This document shows, one piece after another, positions 16,227 through 24,640 of a stretch of DNA of 64,000 nucleotides. Location of the stretch: contig NZ_VOPZ01000002.1 in assembly GCF_010470665.1 (NCBI RefSeq), forward strand, positions 366,553-430,552, written 5' to 3'. Positions within the stretch are counted from its first letter, which is position 1; each line of letters opens with the position of its first letter. Below the pieces are notes generated by a model. It was not told the origin of the DNA. It worked only from the letters and a program-made list of their open reading frames with translations, and ran no database searches. The stretch comes from Desulfovibrio sp. JC022. GTDB lineage: Bacteria > Desulfobacterota > Desulfovibrionia > Desulfovibrionales > Desulfovibrionaceae. Made by a program: the position numbers and the translations under genes.

Positions 16227-17000
16227 CTAAATAGCTGCACAATCGGTTTTATCGCCCTGCAATTTGTCCACTGTATGTTTAAGAGCGGGAAGTACAGCTT
16301 CAAGGCTTTCCCGCACAGCTTTCGGACTGCCGGGAAAATTCACAACAACACTTTCCCCCAGAGTTCCGGCAACAGCCCGTGAAATCATGGCATGGGGAGT
16401 TTTTTCAAGTCCGGTGGCGGTTATGGCCCTTTCAAATCCGGGCAACCGTTTTTCAATCACCGCAAGAGTTGCTTCCGGGGAAACATCACGCGGCCCGACC
16501 CCGGTCCCGCCGGTAGTCATGATCAGATCAAAACCATCCACATGAGCTAGATGCATGAGCAATGCTTTGAGATCATCGCATTCGTCAGCGATCAGATAAC
16601 CCTGCACGATGGAAATCGGAAGTGCATTTTTTATCATTTCAGCAATGAGCGGCCCGGCCTCATCCTTTCTTTGCCCGGCAGCCCCTTTATCACTCAGGGT
16701 AACGTAAGCAAGGGAATAACCTTCCTTCTTCACGGAAAGCTCAACCTCACCGTGAGGCAGCTCTGCCAAAACTTCAGCAACCCACGATTTTGCACCCGGT
16801 ACACCTGAAGTCCAGCCGCCCGAAACAATGCGTAGCAGCTCTACGCCCTCACCGGTAAGCACCATTCCGGCCCTGAATCCAGCACTACTACCGGACAGAG
16901 CCATACAGATACACCCTTGCGGCTGGAAGCAGGAATCACCTAGCACGATCCTGCTGCCGACGCCTGCATCTTTTATCGTAGAAAAATCACATTTAAGCAC
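16227..17000 (-). CDS. MogA/MoaB-like molybdopterin adenylyltransferase with N-terminal extension
   Basis: MogA adenylates molybdopterin before metal insertion. The 257-residue product (GTG start six bases after AAGGAG) has the MogA domain from about residue 95. It contains YVTLSDKGAAGQRKDEAG, then the pterin-binding MTTGGTGVGPRDVSPEAT near residue 165, and VVNFPGSPKAVRESLEAVLPAL at the end. The first 90 residues are an additional domain not found in E. coli MogA (195 residues) and not recognised by me. The gene starts 20 bases after the DUF1614 gene, so they are co-transcribed. It likely serves tungsten/molybdenum cofactor synthesis for formate dehydrogenase. Confidence 0.82.
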   Translation of the reverse strand: MLKCDFSTIKDAGVGSRIVLGDSCFQPQGCICMALSGSSAGFRAGMVLTGEGVELLRIVSGGWTSGVPGAKSWVAEVLAELPHGEVELSVKKEGYSLAYVTLSDKGAAGQRKDEAGPLIAEMIKNALPISIVQGYLIADECDDLKALLMHLAHVDGFDLIMTTGGTGVGPRDVSPEATLAVIEKRLPGFERAITATGLEKTPHAMISRAVAGTLGESVVVNFPGSPKAVRESLEAVLPALKHTVDKLQGDKTDCAAI

Positions 17001-17019
17001 AAAAAACTCCTTATCAAAA

Positions 17020-17724
17020 TCAGGCCAGCAGAACAGCCAGAATACCGGTGATAAAAATTCCGTCAAAAGTTCCTGCCCCGCCGATGGAAACTAGCGGAGC
17101 ATCCAGCACCCGCCGGGTAGCCGGGGTGGCAAGGTGCAGCAAATCCGCACCTATCAGGGTTCCAAGGCTTCCTGCAACATAAGCCGCTATAGGTGCCATT
17201 TCACCCTGCACAAAAATCAGGGCCGCAAGCGCGGTAATCAGCGGTGGAATCAGCACCGGGATTCCGATCCCCACTCCCGGAATAGGTCGGGCGAGAACAT
17301 AAGCGGCTGCACTGACCACACCCACGCAGAGTAAAATGGAGAAATCAAAACCGGATCTGCTGAGCAAAGACAGGGAAAGCAGTACCGGAATCACACAGCC
17401 ACCGAGGTTCACCGCCACAACCTGATTGGTCAGGGTTGCGCCCTCACGCTGAGCATCCAGCGGAGAATAGGGATTGAACATGCGCACCCGCCTGACTCTC
17501 ACATCAGGTACCAGCCTTTCCGAACGGAACACCGGAATGTTGACCCCGCTCCCGAACAGAGTAGCAATAAGCAGCAGAAAACCCTGTCCAGCTGTCAAAC
17601 CCAGCTTGGAAAAAGCAACGGTTACGAGACCAACCTGTACAAATATAAACAAAAAGAATATGAGGACAAAAAAAATGATGCCTAAAAAAAGAACCGTAGG
17701 CAGAGAAAACATGGGGCCACGCAT
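17020..17724 (-). CDS. DUF1614-family membrane protein
   Basis: The product (234 residues from the ATG preceded by GGAG) is an integral membrane protein with about six to seven hydrophobic segments. DUF1614-type motifs are present: LFGSGVNIPVF near residue 60, VAVNLGGCVIPVLLS near residue 105 and GGAGTFDGIFITGILAVLLA at the C terminus. The function of this family is not known to me. Close coupling to a MogA-like gene suggests a link with molybdate or tungstate metabolism, but this is only contextual. Confidence 0.8.
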   Translation of the reverse strand: MRGPMFSLPTVLFLGIIFFVLIFFLFIFVQVGLVTVAFSKLGLTAGQGFLLLIATLFGSGVNIPVFRSERLVPDVRVRRVRMFNPYSPLDAQREGATLTNQVVAVNLGGCVIPVLLSLSLLSRSGFDFSILLCVGVVSAAAYVLARPIPGVGIGIPVLIPPLITALAALIFVQGEMAPIAAYVAGSLGTLIGADLLHLATPATRRVLDAPLVSIGGAGTFDGIFITGILAVLLA

Positions 17725-17855
17725 CGAACGAAACTCCTTTTTTGCAGATGTAGACAAATTCAGGCCATTTAATGCTATAAGTGCAGACACCTCAAGAATT
17801 TATTGCTAATTTAAGTACGGTTTACCAGAGATAATCACCGTGAGGAAGGTTTAAC

Positions 17856-18734
17856 ATGAAAGGAATTATTCTGGCCGGAGGTTCCGGCACAAGGCTTTAC
17901 CCGCTGACTAGGGTGGTCAGTAAACAGCTTCTGCCTGTTTATGATAAGCCTATGATCTACTACCCGCTCTCCATCCATATGATGTCGGGCATCCGCGATA
18001 TCCTGATCATTTCCACCCCCGAAGACCTGCACAGGTTTGAAGATCTCCTTGGCGACGGTTCAAACCTCGGCATCAATATTTCATATAAGGTTCAGCCTAA
18101 ACCGGAAGGTCTGGCGCAAGCGTTTATCATCGGTGAAGATTTTATCGGGGACGACAGCGTCAGCCTGATCCTCGGGGACAACATTTTTTACGGACACGAC
18201 CTGCCGCATATCCTGCAAAAAGCTGCCAGCCGTAAAGACGGCGGTACGGTTTTCGCCTACGCGGTAAAAGATCCCAAAAGATACGGCGTGGTTGAATTCG
18301 ATAAAAAACAGTCCGTGATCAGCATTGAGGAAAAACCTGAAGAACCTAAGTCAAAATTCGCAGTCACGGGGCTGTATTTTTACGACAACTCCGTGATTGA
18401 AATAGCCAAAAACATTAAGCCCTCTGCACGTGGCGAGCTTGAAATAACCGATGTGAACAACGAATACCTCAAACGCGGTAAGCTCAATGTGGAATTGCTT
18501 GGGCGCGGATACGCATGGCTGGACATGGGTACCCACCAGTCACTGCTTCGGGCGGCATCCTATGTAGAAGCGGTACAGGAAAGGCAGGGCTTCATGCTTG
18601 CCTGTCTGGAAGAAATAGCTTTCCGCATGGGCTATATCAGTTCCGCTGAACTGAAAACTATGGCAACAGACATGCTCAAAAACGATTACGGCCAGTACCT
18701 GATGGAAATTTATAACGACGCAAAGGCTGATTAA
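17856..18734 (+). CDS. rfbA: glucose-1-phosphate thymidylyltransferase
   Basis: RfbA/RmlA makes dTDP-glucose from glucose-1-phosphate and dTTP, the first step of dTDP-rhamnose synthesis. The 292-residue product has the full family length. The nucleotide-binding [11 protein letters not shown] is at residues 8-18, followed by [30 protein letters not shown] and [10 protein letters not shown] motifs. GAGGAAGG lies upstream of the ATG. rfbBCD are not in the window. A small exported protein starts two bases after the stop and is co-transcribed. Confidence 0.97.
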   Translation: MKGIILAGGSGTRLYPLTRVVSKQLLPVYDKPMIYYPLSIHMMSGIRDILIISTPEDLHRFEDLLGDGSNLGINISYKVQPKPEGLAQAFIIGEDFIGDDSVSLILGDNIFYGHDLPHILQKAASRKDGGTVFAYAVKDPKRYGVVEFDKKQSVISIEEKPEEPKSKFAVTGLYFYDNSVIEIAKNIKPSARGELEITDVNNEYLKRGKLNVELLGRGYAWLDMGTHQSLLRAASYVEAVQERQGFMLACLEEIAFRMGYISSAELKTMATDMLKNDYGQYLMEIYNDAKAD

Positions 18735-18736
18735 CC

Positions 18737-19222
18737 ATGAAAAAGACATTCATTACTTTAATCATCACCATAGCCCTGCTTGCACCATGCACAGGATTCT
18801 GCAAGGCCCCGGATATATCCGCTCAGTTCAGCAAACTCTCCGGAGTTGAAGCTTCTTTCAGAACTCTGGGTATGAAAATAGATAAAACGACCGGAGCCGA
18901 CGCCCAACCGGACCGGGTCTATGCCCTTCAAGATATGGCAGACATGTGCAAAACAAGTAAAATGCAGGTACACAGCCTGACTTCGCTGTTCTCGGTGGTA
19001 AACCTTGTTAAGCGTGAAAAGAACTTTCAGAGCAGGGAAGCTGATCTGCTCAAAAAGAAATGTGGCTACGCCTACAATGACTTCAAAAGGCGCAAAATAT
19101 TTATCCGGGATATTCTGGCTAAGGCCAAGGATCAGAAATTAAAGGATCTGGCCCATATCTTCGATGCCCAATTAGCCATTGTGCTTGAACAACTGACTGA
19201 GATAAACAGTAAATTAAAATAA
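18737..19222 (+). CDS. small exported protein of unknown function
   Basis: The 161-residue product has a signal peptide (MKKTFITLIITIALLAPC ... CKA). A Cys near position 18 could be either a lipobox cysteine or part of a normal leader. The mature region is mostly helical and lysine-rich with a pair of conserved-looking cysteines (DMCKTS and KKKCGYAYND). I do not recognise a family. It follows rfbA by two bases and ends in a strong terminator, so it belongs to the rfbA transcript; the functional link is unclear. Confidence 0.75.
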   Translation: MKKTFITLIITIALLAPCTGFCKAPDISAQFSKLSGVEASFRTLGMKIDKTTGADAQPDRVYALQDMADMCKTSKMQVHSLTSLFSVVNLVKREKNFQSREADLLKKKCGYAYNDFKRRKIFIRDILAKAKDQKLKDLAHIFDAQLAIVLEQLTEINSKLK

Positions 19223-19252
19223 AAAAAGGCCCGCAAATGCGGGCCTTTTTTC
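19221..19252. terminator. bidirectional terminator after the rfbA operon
   Basis: A stem of GGCCCGCA/TGCGGGCC extended by A-T pairs has an A run on one side and a T run on the other. It can serve both the plus-strand rfbA transcript and the small minus-strand gene that ends at 19288. Confidence 0.93.
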
Positions 19253-19287
19253 TTACTGAAAGGGATAGCAGCCCTCTCGAAATATTC

Positions 19288-19431
19288 CTAATGATGACCT
19301 TCTTTTTTGCCTTCTTCAATCCTGCGAAAGATCATGAACAGCATCCATGCAAGGTAACCAAAAATAAGAGAAACACCAACAAAGCCAGCAGTTGTGCTGT
19401 GGCCCATGTTACTGATAAGTTCGCCAATCAT
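19288..19431 (-). CDS. 47-residue single-pass membrane protein
   Basis: This short frame has ATG with GGAGG nine bases upstream and ends in TAG near a terminator. The product has a soluble N terminus, one hydrophobic helix (about residues 15-36, GFVGVSLIFGYLAWMLFMIF) and a charged, histidine-ending tail. Its size and topology resemble small accessory subunits of respiratory complexes (CcoQ/CydX class), but no such complex is nearby. No family is recognised. Confidence 0.6.
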   Translation of the reverse strand: MIGELISNMGHSTTAGFVGVSLIFGYLAWMLFMIFRRIEEGKKEGHH

Positions 19432-19654
19432 GCCCAAATACCTCCAAGTATTTAACCCGATTCATTACCAAAATTTTCATAATTCTTCGCTACTTTTTTC
19501 ACAAATGTCAAGTTCTAGTTTAAGTATAAATATTGACAAACCACTTTATACAGATATGATAATAGAAAGCGCAGTAATAAATTAAGATTAGCAATACCAA
19601 GTCGTTATAAAAAGAGTAACGACGACCGCACTATACTTCCATCAGGGGACTAGA

Positions 19655-20206
19655 ATGGGGAAAGATAAAGAAAAAAGTAAACCCGGACTGGTGAGCAAGT
19701 TAAAAAACAAGCTGGACCGCATGCTTGGCAGAAACACTGACGAGTCGCTGGACATTGAATTCAAGCCGCAAAAAGATATTCCAGCCGCACGCAGAGCTTT
19801 CCGCATTGATGTAGACAACATGCATGTCATCTGCCGTATCCCAAGAGTTAAATGCCGTATTATGGACATCAGTGCCAGCGGTATCGGCTTTGCCAGTTCA
19901 AAAGAATTCCCTGTAGGTACGGTGGTGGACGCAGTGCTGATCTGGTCCGGTAAACCCGTACTCAAAAATCTCAAACTTAAAATTGCAAGACGGACCCCAA
20001 AAATTGTGGGCTGCGAATTTACCGACCTTGAAAGATCCCAAGACAAAGTCATCAGCAAAATTGTCCTTGCCGCCCAAAAACGGCTAATCCAGAAAAAACA
20101 CTCCGGCAAACATCCGGACATGACCGAAGAAGAAATGGCGAAGGAAATAGAAGCCCAGAAAAAGCGCGGCATAGCTCCAGCGTCCAACAAGAAATTCAAA
20201 CTTTAG
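19655..20206 (+). CDS. PilZ-domain protein (c-di-GMP receptor)
   Basis: PilZ domains bind cyclic di-GMP and transmit the signal to motility or exopolysaccharide machinery. In the 183-residue product the RxxxR motif is Arg46-Arg50 (RRAFR) and the second motif is DISASG at 71-76 (D-x-S-x-x-G). Both are intact, so ligand binding is expected. Lysine-rich flanks (residues 1-40 and 145-183) surround the domain. It is the first gene of a plus-strand pair with a dehydrogenase gene 39 bases downstream. Several HD-GYP and sensor proteins in the window could feed the same messenger. Confidence 0.9.
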   Translation: MGKDKEKSKPGLVSKLKNKLDRMLGRNTDESLDIEFKPQKDIPAARRAFRIDVDNMHVICRIPRVKCRIMDISASGIGFASSKEFPVGTVVDAVLIWSGKPVLKNLKLKIARRTPKIVGCEFTDLERSQDKVISKIVLAAQKRLIQKKHSGKHPDMTEEEMAKEIEAQKKRGIAPASNKKFKL

Positions 20207-20245
20207 CCCCGACTTTATTGCACCGGGAATAATGGAAAAGGGTCT

Positions 20246-21208
20246 ATGAAAACAGTAATTCTCGACGGCTACACGCTCAATCCCGGTGACAATCCATGGA
20301 CCGGACTGGAAGAAATCTGCGAACTAACCGTCTACGACCGCACAAAACCGGATCAAATCCTAGAGCGCGCCATAGACGCTGACATTATCCTGACCAACAA
20401 AACCATTCTCAACGCAGACATCATCAGGACCCTGCCCAAACTTAAATTTATCTCCGTACTGGCTACCGGATACAATGTTGTTGATCTGGAAGCAGCTGCA
20501 CAGCGAAACATCCCGGTCTCAAACGTTCCGGGCTACTCGCCCCCTTCAGTTGCCCAGCATGTCTTCGCCCTGCTGCTGAATCACGCCAACAGGGTTGCCA
20601 TACATGACCGGGCGGTAAAAGAAGGCCAATGGGCTCAGCAGGATGATTTCTGCTTCTGGACCACACCGCTCATTGAGCTGGCCGGGAAAAAGATGGGCAT
20701 AGTCGGATTCGGTGATATCGGAAAAAGAGTAGGCATCATCGCCAATTCATTCGGCATGGAGGTTCTGGTCTATGCACCGAGACCAAAACCCGCCCCCGAG
20801 TACACCCCGTTCAGTTTCGTATCCCTTGGAGAACTTTTTCGTGAAGCCGATGTAGTCTCACTGCATTGCCCGCTGACCGTTGAAAATGGAAATTTCATTA
20901 ACAGCAAATTGCTTTCAACCATGAAAAGCAATGCCTACCTGATCAACACCGCCCGCGGGCCACTCATCGATGAAGCGGCTCTAGCCACAGCCCTTACTAA
21001 AGGGGTCATCTCCGGGGCCGCCCTTGATGTGGTCGGGGACGAACCCATGCTGCCCGGAAATCCTCTTTCAGGAACACCGAATCTGACCATTACTCCGCAC
21101 ATTGCATGGGCAACCCTTGAGGCCCGCTCAAGATTAACCAACACAACCGTTAAAAATGTTAAAGCTTTTCTGGATGGGAAGAACATAAATGTGGTTAACG
21201 AAACTTAG
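20246..21208 (+). CDS. D-2-hydroxyacid dehydrogenase (glycerate dehydrogenase-like)
   Basis: The 320-residue product is a D-isomer-specific NAD-dependent 2-hydroxyacid dehydrogenase. It has the Rossmann motif GIVGFGDIG near residue 152, the substrate Arg in NTARGPLID near residue 235, the Glu in VVGDEP, and the catalytic His in TITPHIAWAT near residue 285. The sequence style (LATGYNVVDLEAAAQRNIPVSNVPGYS) is that of hydroxypyruvate reductase/glycerate dehydrogenase. It would interconvert hydroxypyruvate and D-glycerate. The family call is secure; the exact substrate is inferred. Confidence 0.9.
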   Translation: MKTVILDGYTLNPGDNPWTGLEEICELTVYDRTKPDQILERAIDADIILTNKTILNADIIRTLPKLKFISVLATGYNVVDLEAAAQRNIPVSNVPGYSPPSVAQHVFALLLNHANRVAIHDRAVKEGQWAQQDDFCFWTTPLIELAGKKMGIVGFGDIGKRVGIIANSFGMEVLVYAPRPKPAPEYTPFSFVSLGELFREADVVSLHCPLTVENGNFINSKLLSTMKSNAYLINTARGPLIDEAALATALTKGVISGAALDVVGDEPMLPGNPLSGTPNLTITPHIAWATLEARSRLTNTTVKNVKAFLDGKNINVVNET

Positions 21209-21244
21209 TGTTACATTTACCGAATTCTAAAATTTTGAACTTGA

Positions 21245-21289
21245 TATAAAAAAACAGGGGCTGACATAGTTAACTATGTCAGCCCCTGT
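21245..21289 (-). terminator. terminator of the response-regulator gene
   Basis: A 36-base perfect palindrome (21254-21289) is followed on the minus strand by a U run. It lies in the convergent gap and mainly suits the minus-strand gene. Confidence 0.88.
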
Positions 21290-21317
21290 AATGTAGATCT
21301 ACTTTAGGGTCTTAGCA

Positions 21318-21758
21318 CTAAACAGGTAAGCTGGCCCCGTATTTCTGGACAGTAGAGATAAGATCAGCCTTGCGGACCGGCTTGGTCAGAAAATAATCAC
21401 ACCCAACTTCGTAGGCCTTATCTTCATTTTCCGGCAGGGCATGGGCTGTAACAGCGACAATGGGAGTCCTCTCACGGCTGTTATCCTTTTCAAAACCGCG
21501 AATAAGAGTAGTTGCCTCATAACCGTCAGTCACAGGCATTTCTATATCCATAAGCACAACATCATATTCTTTGCGCTGAAACAATTCAAAAGCTTCACTT
21601 CCATTTTCAGCCACATCAATAGAATACGGCAGCTTTTTCAGATACAGCTGCACCAGAAGCACGTTGTTCTCACAATCTTCGGCAAGTAAAATATTCAAAG
21701 GCCTGACTGCTCCGTTGGCAAAATTTATATCAGTTGCGCATTCTTCAGCATTAAGCAT
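21318..21758 (-). CDS. single-domain response regulator (CheY-like receiver)
   Basis: The 146-residue product is a receiver domain with a 20-residue N-terminal extension. The acidic pair is in ILLAEDCENN, the phospho-acceptor Asp in DVVLMDIEMP near residue 71, the Thr in IVAVTAHA, and the Lys in FLTKPVRKADL. The style (AEDxxxN, MDxEMPVxDG) is that of receivers from hybrid histidine kinases, so it probably accepts phosphate from an orphan kinase. No output domain or adjacent kinase gene is present. Confidence 0.92.
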   Translation of the reverse strand: MLNAEECATDINFANGAVRPLNILLAEDCENNVLLVQLYLKKLPYSIDVAENGSEAFELFQRKEYDVVLMDIEMPVTDGYEATTLIRGFEKDNSRERTPIVAVTAHALPENEDKAYEVGCDYFLTKPVRKADLISTVQKYGASLPV

Positions 21759-21915
21759 TTATATACCCTGCTATAAGTCAAAAAACAGCCCCCCGAAGGC
21801 AACCTGCTCCTCCCTTTGACCCGACGCCATTTGATATACTAACACTTTAGCAAAAGCAACCGTCCATAGAAACAAAATAACACATTTAGAAAAATGCGCA
21901 AATTAACATTCCTGA

Positions 21916-22284
21916 TCACCTAGCCAGAGCTTTCACTTTAGCCGCAAAATCCTCTAGATCGTTGGGGTCCCCTTCCTTATAGTTCTCGGGGTAAAGAAGC
22001 GCGGACATAAAAAAAACACTGCCGACTTCAAGAGCCTGTGAAGCTGAAAGAGAAAAACGTTTAATACGTTCATTAAGCTCATCTGACACGGATTGAGTCT
22101 GCGGGACCACTTTGTCTGCAAGACCAGCAAGAATAATGGCCTTTTGGCGCATAAAATCCCGATAAGCATTTTCATCGTTGTCTGTATACAAAGCTTTGCG
22201 CCCAAGGCTTTCAATTTCGCGAACCTGCTTAGCTACCAACTCCAGTCGTTCAGCCAGCAGTTCATATGGATTACCGGAATTCAT
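21916..22284 (-). CDS. hypothetical helical protein
   Basis: The 122-residue product is predicted mostly helical and acidic/basic mixed, without signal peptide, cysteines or known motifs. It has ATG and a purine-rich upstream site. I do not recognise it. It stands alone between the receiver gene and a small Cys-rich gene on the same strand. Amino-acid composition is ordinary for a real protein. Confidence 0.6.
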   Translation of the reverse strand: MNSGNPYELLAERLELVAKQVREIESLGRKALYTDNDENAYRDFMRQKAIILAGLADKVVPQTQSVSDELNERIKRFSLSASQALEVGSVFFMSALLYPENYKEGDPNDLEDFAAKVKALAR

Positions 22285-22373
22285 TTCCCCTCCGCTTTAG
22301 TTTTGCACGAATATTATGATCCGGGCAAAACAAAAGCAAGAGAAGTTAAATTTTTCCCCTCAGTGCTGAGCAA

Positions 22374-22577
22374 TTATAGGGAACCGCACATCTGGCGATA
22401 GTTTCCGCACTCAATTTTGTTTATGAACGGACATGCTCTTTTCATAAACCACTTTTTGCGCGGACACCAGAAACGGTCCTTAAACGGCTCGTTACAGCCG
22501 TCAGATGTCAATTTTTTTCTACGCTGGTTACCAATTATGATATAGTTATCTTCGGTCCGTACTTCGATGAGTGTCAT
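22374..22577 (-). CDS. 67-residue cysteine-rich hypothetical protein
   Basis: From the ATG that follows GGAGG by five bases, the product has five cysteines in its C-terminal half. Their order is C-x10-C-x10-C-x8-C-x6-C, with many aromatic and basic residues between. The spacing suggests a metal-binding or disulfide-bonded module. No signal peptide is present. The family is unrecognised. Confidence 0.55.
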   Translation of the reverse strand: MTLIEVRTEDNYIIIGNQRRKKLTSDGCNEPFKDRFWCPRKKWFMKRACPFINKIECGNYRQMCGSL

Positions 22578-22814
22578 GGTGACCTCCACCAGCTTGCATC
22601 AGCTTGACTGACTCCTCCTTTGGGGGTTGCCTGATTTACAATCTTCTACAACTGAAATATATTATGCACCTAATATGCCATACTGGGTATATCGGGAATT
22701 CTTTCCCTTTACATCCTGAAAAAATGGTCATAACAGATAACGTTTGTGTTTACCTTCACAGCGAAATAAATCCGGCACCGCCAATAGAGTGACAGTCGGT
22801 TCAAGGAGCATGCT

Positions 22815-23432
22815 TTGCCAATACTTTCAGCCAGCACAGGAATCACCAGATACAGAATTCTGGAAGACGTCAGTGATGAACTGATCCGGGAAATCCCCGA
22901 AAGATTAGCTAAATTCGCATTTAAGGACATTGACCACACTGCTGAAGAACGTTCCTTCGGCTGGGTGAACATGGACGATATGCTTGATGACAAATGGGCA
23001 GTTTCACCACCGGAAAAAGCCCAATACTTCACTTTTTCCATGCGCCTTGATACCCGCAGAATTCAGCCCGCAGTACTGAAAAAACATTTTCAGATCGCAC
23101 TGAACCACGAACTGGCTGAAGCCAAAAAAGAGGGAAAAAATTTCATCTCCCGCGACCGTAAAAGGGAGATCAAGGAACAAGTTACCCTTAAGCTGCGTGC
23201 CCGCTCCCTGCCCATCCCGGCAGTTTTCGATGTAGTCTGGAACGTACCGGAAAACCGTCTGTACCTCGCTGCCACCAACACCAAGGTTATGGATCTGTTC
23301 ACCGACCACTTTTCCGACACATTCGAACTGACCCTTGAACCGCTGACTCCCTTCTTTCTGGCCATGGAAATGCTTGGCGAAGAGGCTGTACAAAAACTTG
23401 AATCGCTCGACCCCACCTACTTTGTGGGCTAG
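22815..23432 (+). CDS. rdgC: RdgC-like recombination-associated protein (short form)
   Basis: RdgC is a ring-shaped DNA-binding protein that limits RecA access. The 205-residue product shows the RdgC pattern: an N-terminal YRI strand, FGWV near residue 48, a basic helix (SRDRKREIKEQVTLKLRARSLPIPAVFDVVWN), the TNTKVMDLFTDHFSDTFELTL segment, and PLTPFF. E. coli RdgC has 303 residues, so about 100 are missing at the C terminus. The start is TTG six bases after AAGGAG; the nearby ATG is out of frame. A 177-residue gene follows by 27 bases and may complete the function. Confidence 0.78.
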   Translation: MPILSASTGITRYRILEDVSDELIREIPERLAKFAFKDIDHTAEERSFGWVNMDDMLDDKWAVSPPEKAQYFTFSMRLDTRRIQPAVLKKHFQIALNHELAEAKKEGKNFISRDRKREIKEQVTLKLRARSLPIPAVFDVVWNVPENRLYLAATNTKVMDLFTDHFSDTFELTLEPLTPFFLAMEMLGEEAVQKLESLDPTYFVG

Positions 23433-23459
23433 TCTAATTTACTCAAAGGAGCACCTGTT

Positions 23460-23993
23460 ATGGACCTCATGATGCTTGCCGAAAGGGAAAACACACTTCT
23501 GGGCCAGGACTTCCTGACCTGGCTCTGGTATAAAAGCGAAATCCGCGACGGTATGTTCGAGCTGGAAGACGGCGAACGCTTCATGCTCTACATGGAGCAG
23601 CGCATGTCTGTTCAGGGCGGCGACGGCGAAAACGTGGACACAGCTACAGTCAACTCCGCCAGCGGAGATATGACCGAAGTACTTTACGGCCTGCGGACCG
23701 GCAAAAAAGTCACCCGCTGCCAGCTGAAAATGGAAATTGATGAGAACCTCTGGCAGGTTCAGCTCAAGGCCGAAGATTTCACCATGAGCGGACTTAAGAC
23801 CCCCAAAGTGGAAATGAAAGACGAGGAAGGGGATGACCCGGATGCAAAATTTCTGGAAAAAATCTACCTTATCGAAAAGTGCATCACCCTTTTTGACTGC
23901 GTCTTCAAAGAATTCATAACCATCCGCATCTCAGATCAGTGGAAAGAAGAAGTTTCCAAATTCCAGAGCTGGCTGCGCGAAGGAGAAAAATAG
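23460..23993 (+). CDS. hypothetical acidic protein, partner of the RdgC-like gene
   Basis: The 177-residue product is acidic, without a signal peptide, and follows the RdgC-like gene by 27 bases with its own AGGAG site. It contains FLTWLWYKSE near residue 18, which resembles the FLTWLWY(K/R) segment seen in the C-terminal part of RdgC-related proteins; this supports a split arrangement. It is followed after two bases by the esterase gene, so all three are co-transcribed. Function is inferred only from the neighbour. Confidence 0.6.
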   Translation: MDLMMLAERENTLLGQDFLTWLWYKSEIRDGMFELEDGERFMLYMEQRMSVQGGDGENVDTATVNSASGDMTEVLYGLRTGKKVTRCQLKMEIDENLWQVQLKAEDFTMSGLKTPKVEMKDEEGDDPDAKFLEKIYLIEKCITLFDCVFKEFITIRISDQWKEEVSKFQSWLREGEK

Positions 23994-23995
23994 GC

Positions 23996-24559
23996 ATGGC
24001 AAAAATCACATTGGCAGCATTCGGAGACAGTCTCACCGAGGGTTACGGCCTCCCGGCGTACAGTTCCCTTCCAGCGCAGCTTGAACGCAGGCTGCTGGAA
24101 GAAGGCTTCCATGTGGCAATTAATAATTTCGGCCTGTCCGGGGATACTTCCGCGGACGGGCTATTCCGCCTTGCCGATGTTATTGAAAGTAAACCCGAAG
24201 CGGCCTACATTGAATTCGGTGCCAATGACTGCTTCCAGCTCATGGACCCTCAGCAGACCAAACTGAATATCTCCAGCATGGTCGAAGCATTTCAGGAAGC
24301 GGCTATCCCGGTCCTGCTGCTCGGATTCAAACCCATGAACTTTACCCCCCAATCCTACGCCACTGAATTCAACTCCATTTTCAGGGAAGTTGCCGAAAAA
24401 TTCAGCATCCCTCTTTATCCGTCCCTGGCCGAAGGGATCGGAGAATCCCCTGAATACTACCAGCCGGACGGCGTTCATCCCAACAGCGAAGGTGTGGCGG
24501 TTATGGTTGAAAACATGTTCCCGGCATTCAAATCTTTTCTGAAGTCTATCTCCAGTTGA
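23996..24559 (+). CDS. SGNH-family esterase (TesA/arylesterase-like)
   Basis: From this ATG (AAGGAG ten bases upstream) the product has 187 residues. The SGNH blocks are in order: GDSLTEG with nucleophile Ser12, the Gly of FGLSGDT near residue 46, GAND at 75-78, and DGVHPN with Asp158 and His161. It matches E. coli TesA in layout, but no signal peptide is visible, so it is probably cytoplasmic. It would hydrolyse short acyl esters or thioesters. An in-frame ATG 57 bases upstream lies inside the previous gene and is unlikely. Confidence 0.9.
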   Translation: MAKITLAAFGDSLTEGYGLPAYSSLPAQLERRLLEEGFHVAINNFGLSGDTSADGLFRLADVIESKPEAAYIEFGANDCFQLMDPQQTKLNISSMVEAFQEAAIPVLLLGFKPMNFTPQSYATEFNSIFREVAEKFSIPLYPSLAEGIGESPEYYQPDGVHPNSEGVAVMVENMFPAFKSFLKSISS

Positions 24560-24640
24560 AAACAGCTCGTTTAAAGCTGCAATCCTTATTGTTTTTTTCC
24601 CGCCAGACATGTATCTTTTCTTCTAAATAATGGAGAGAAG

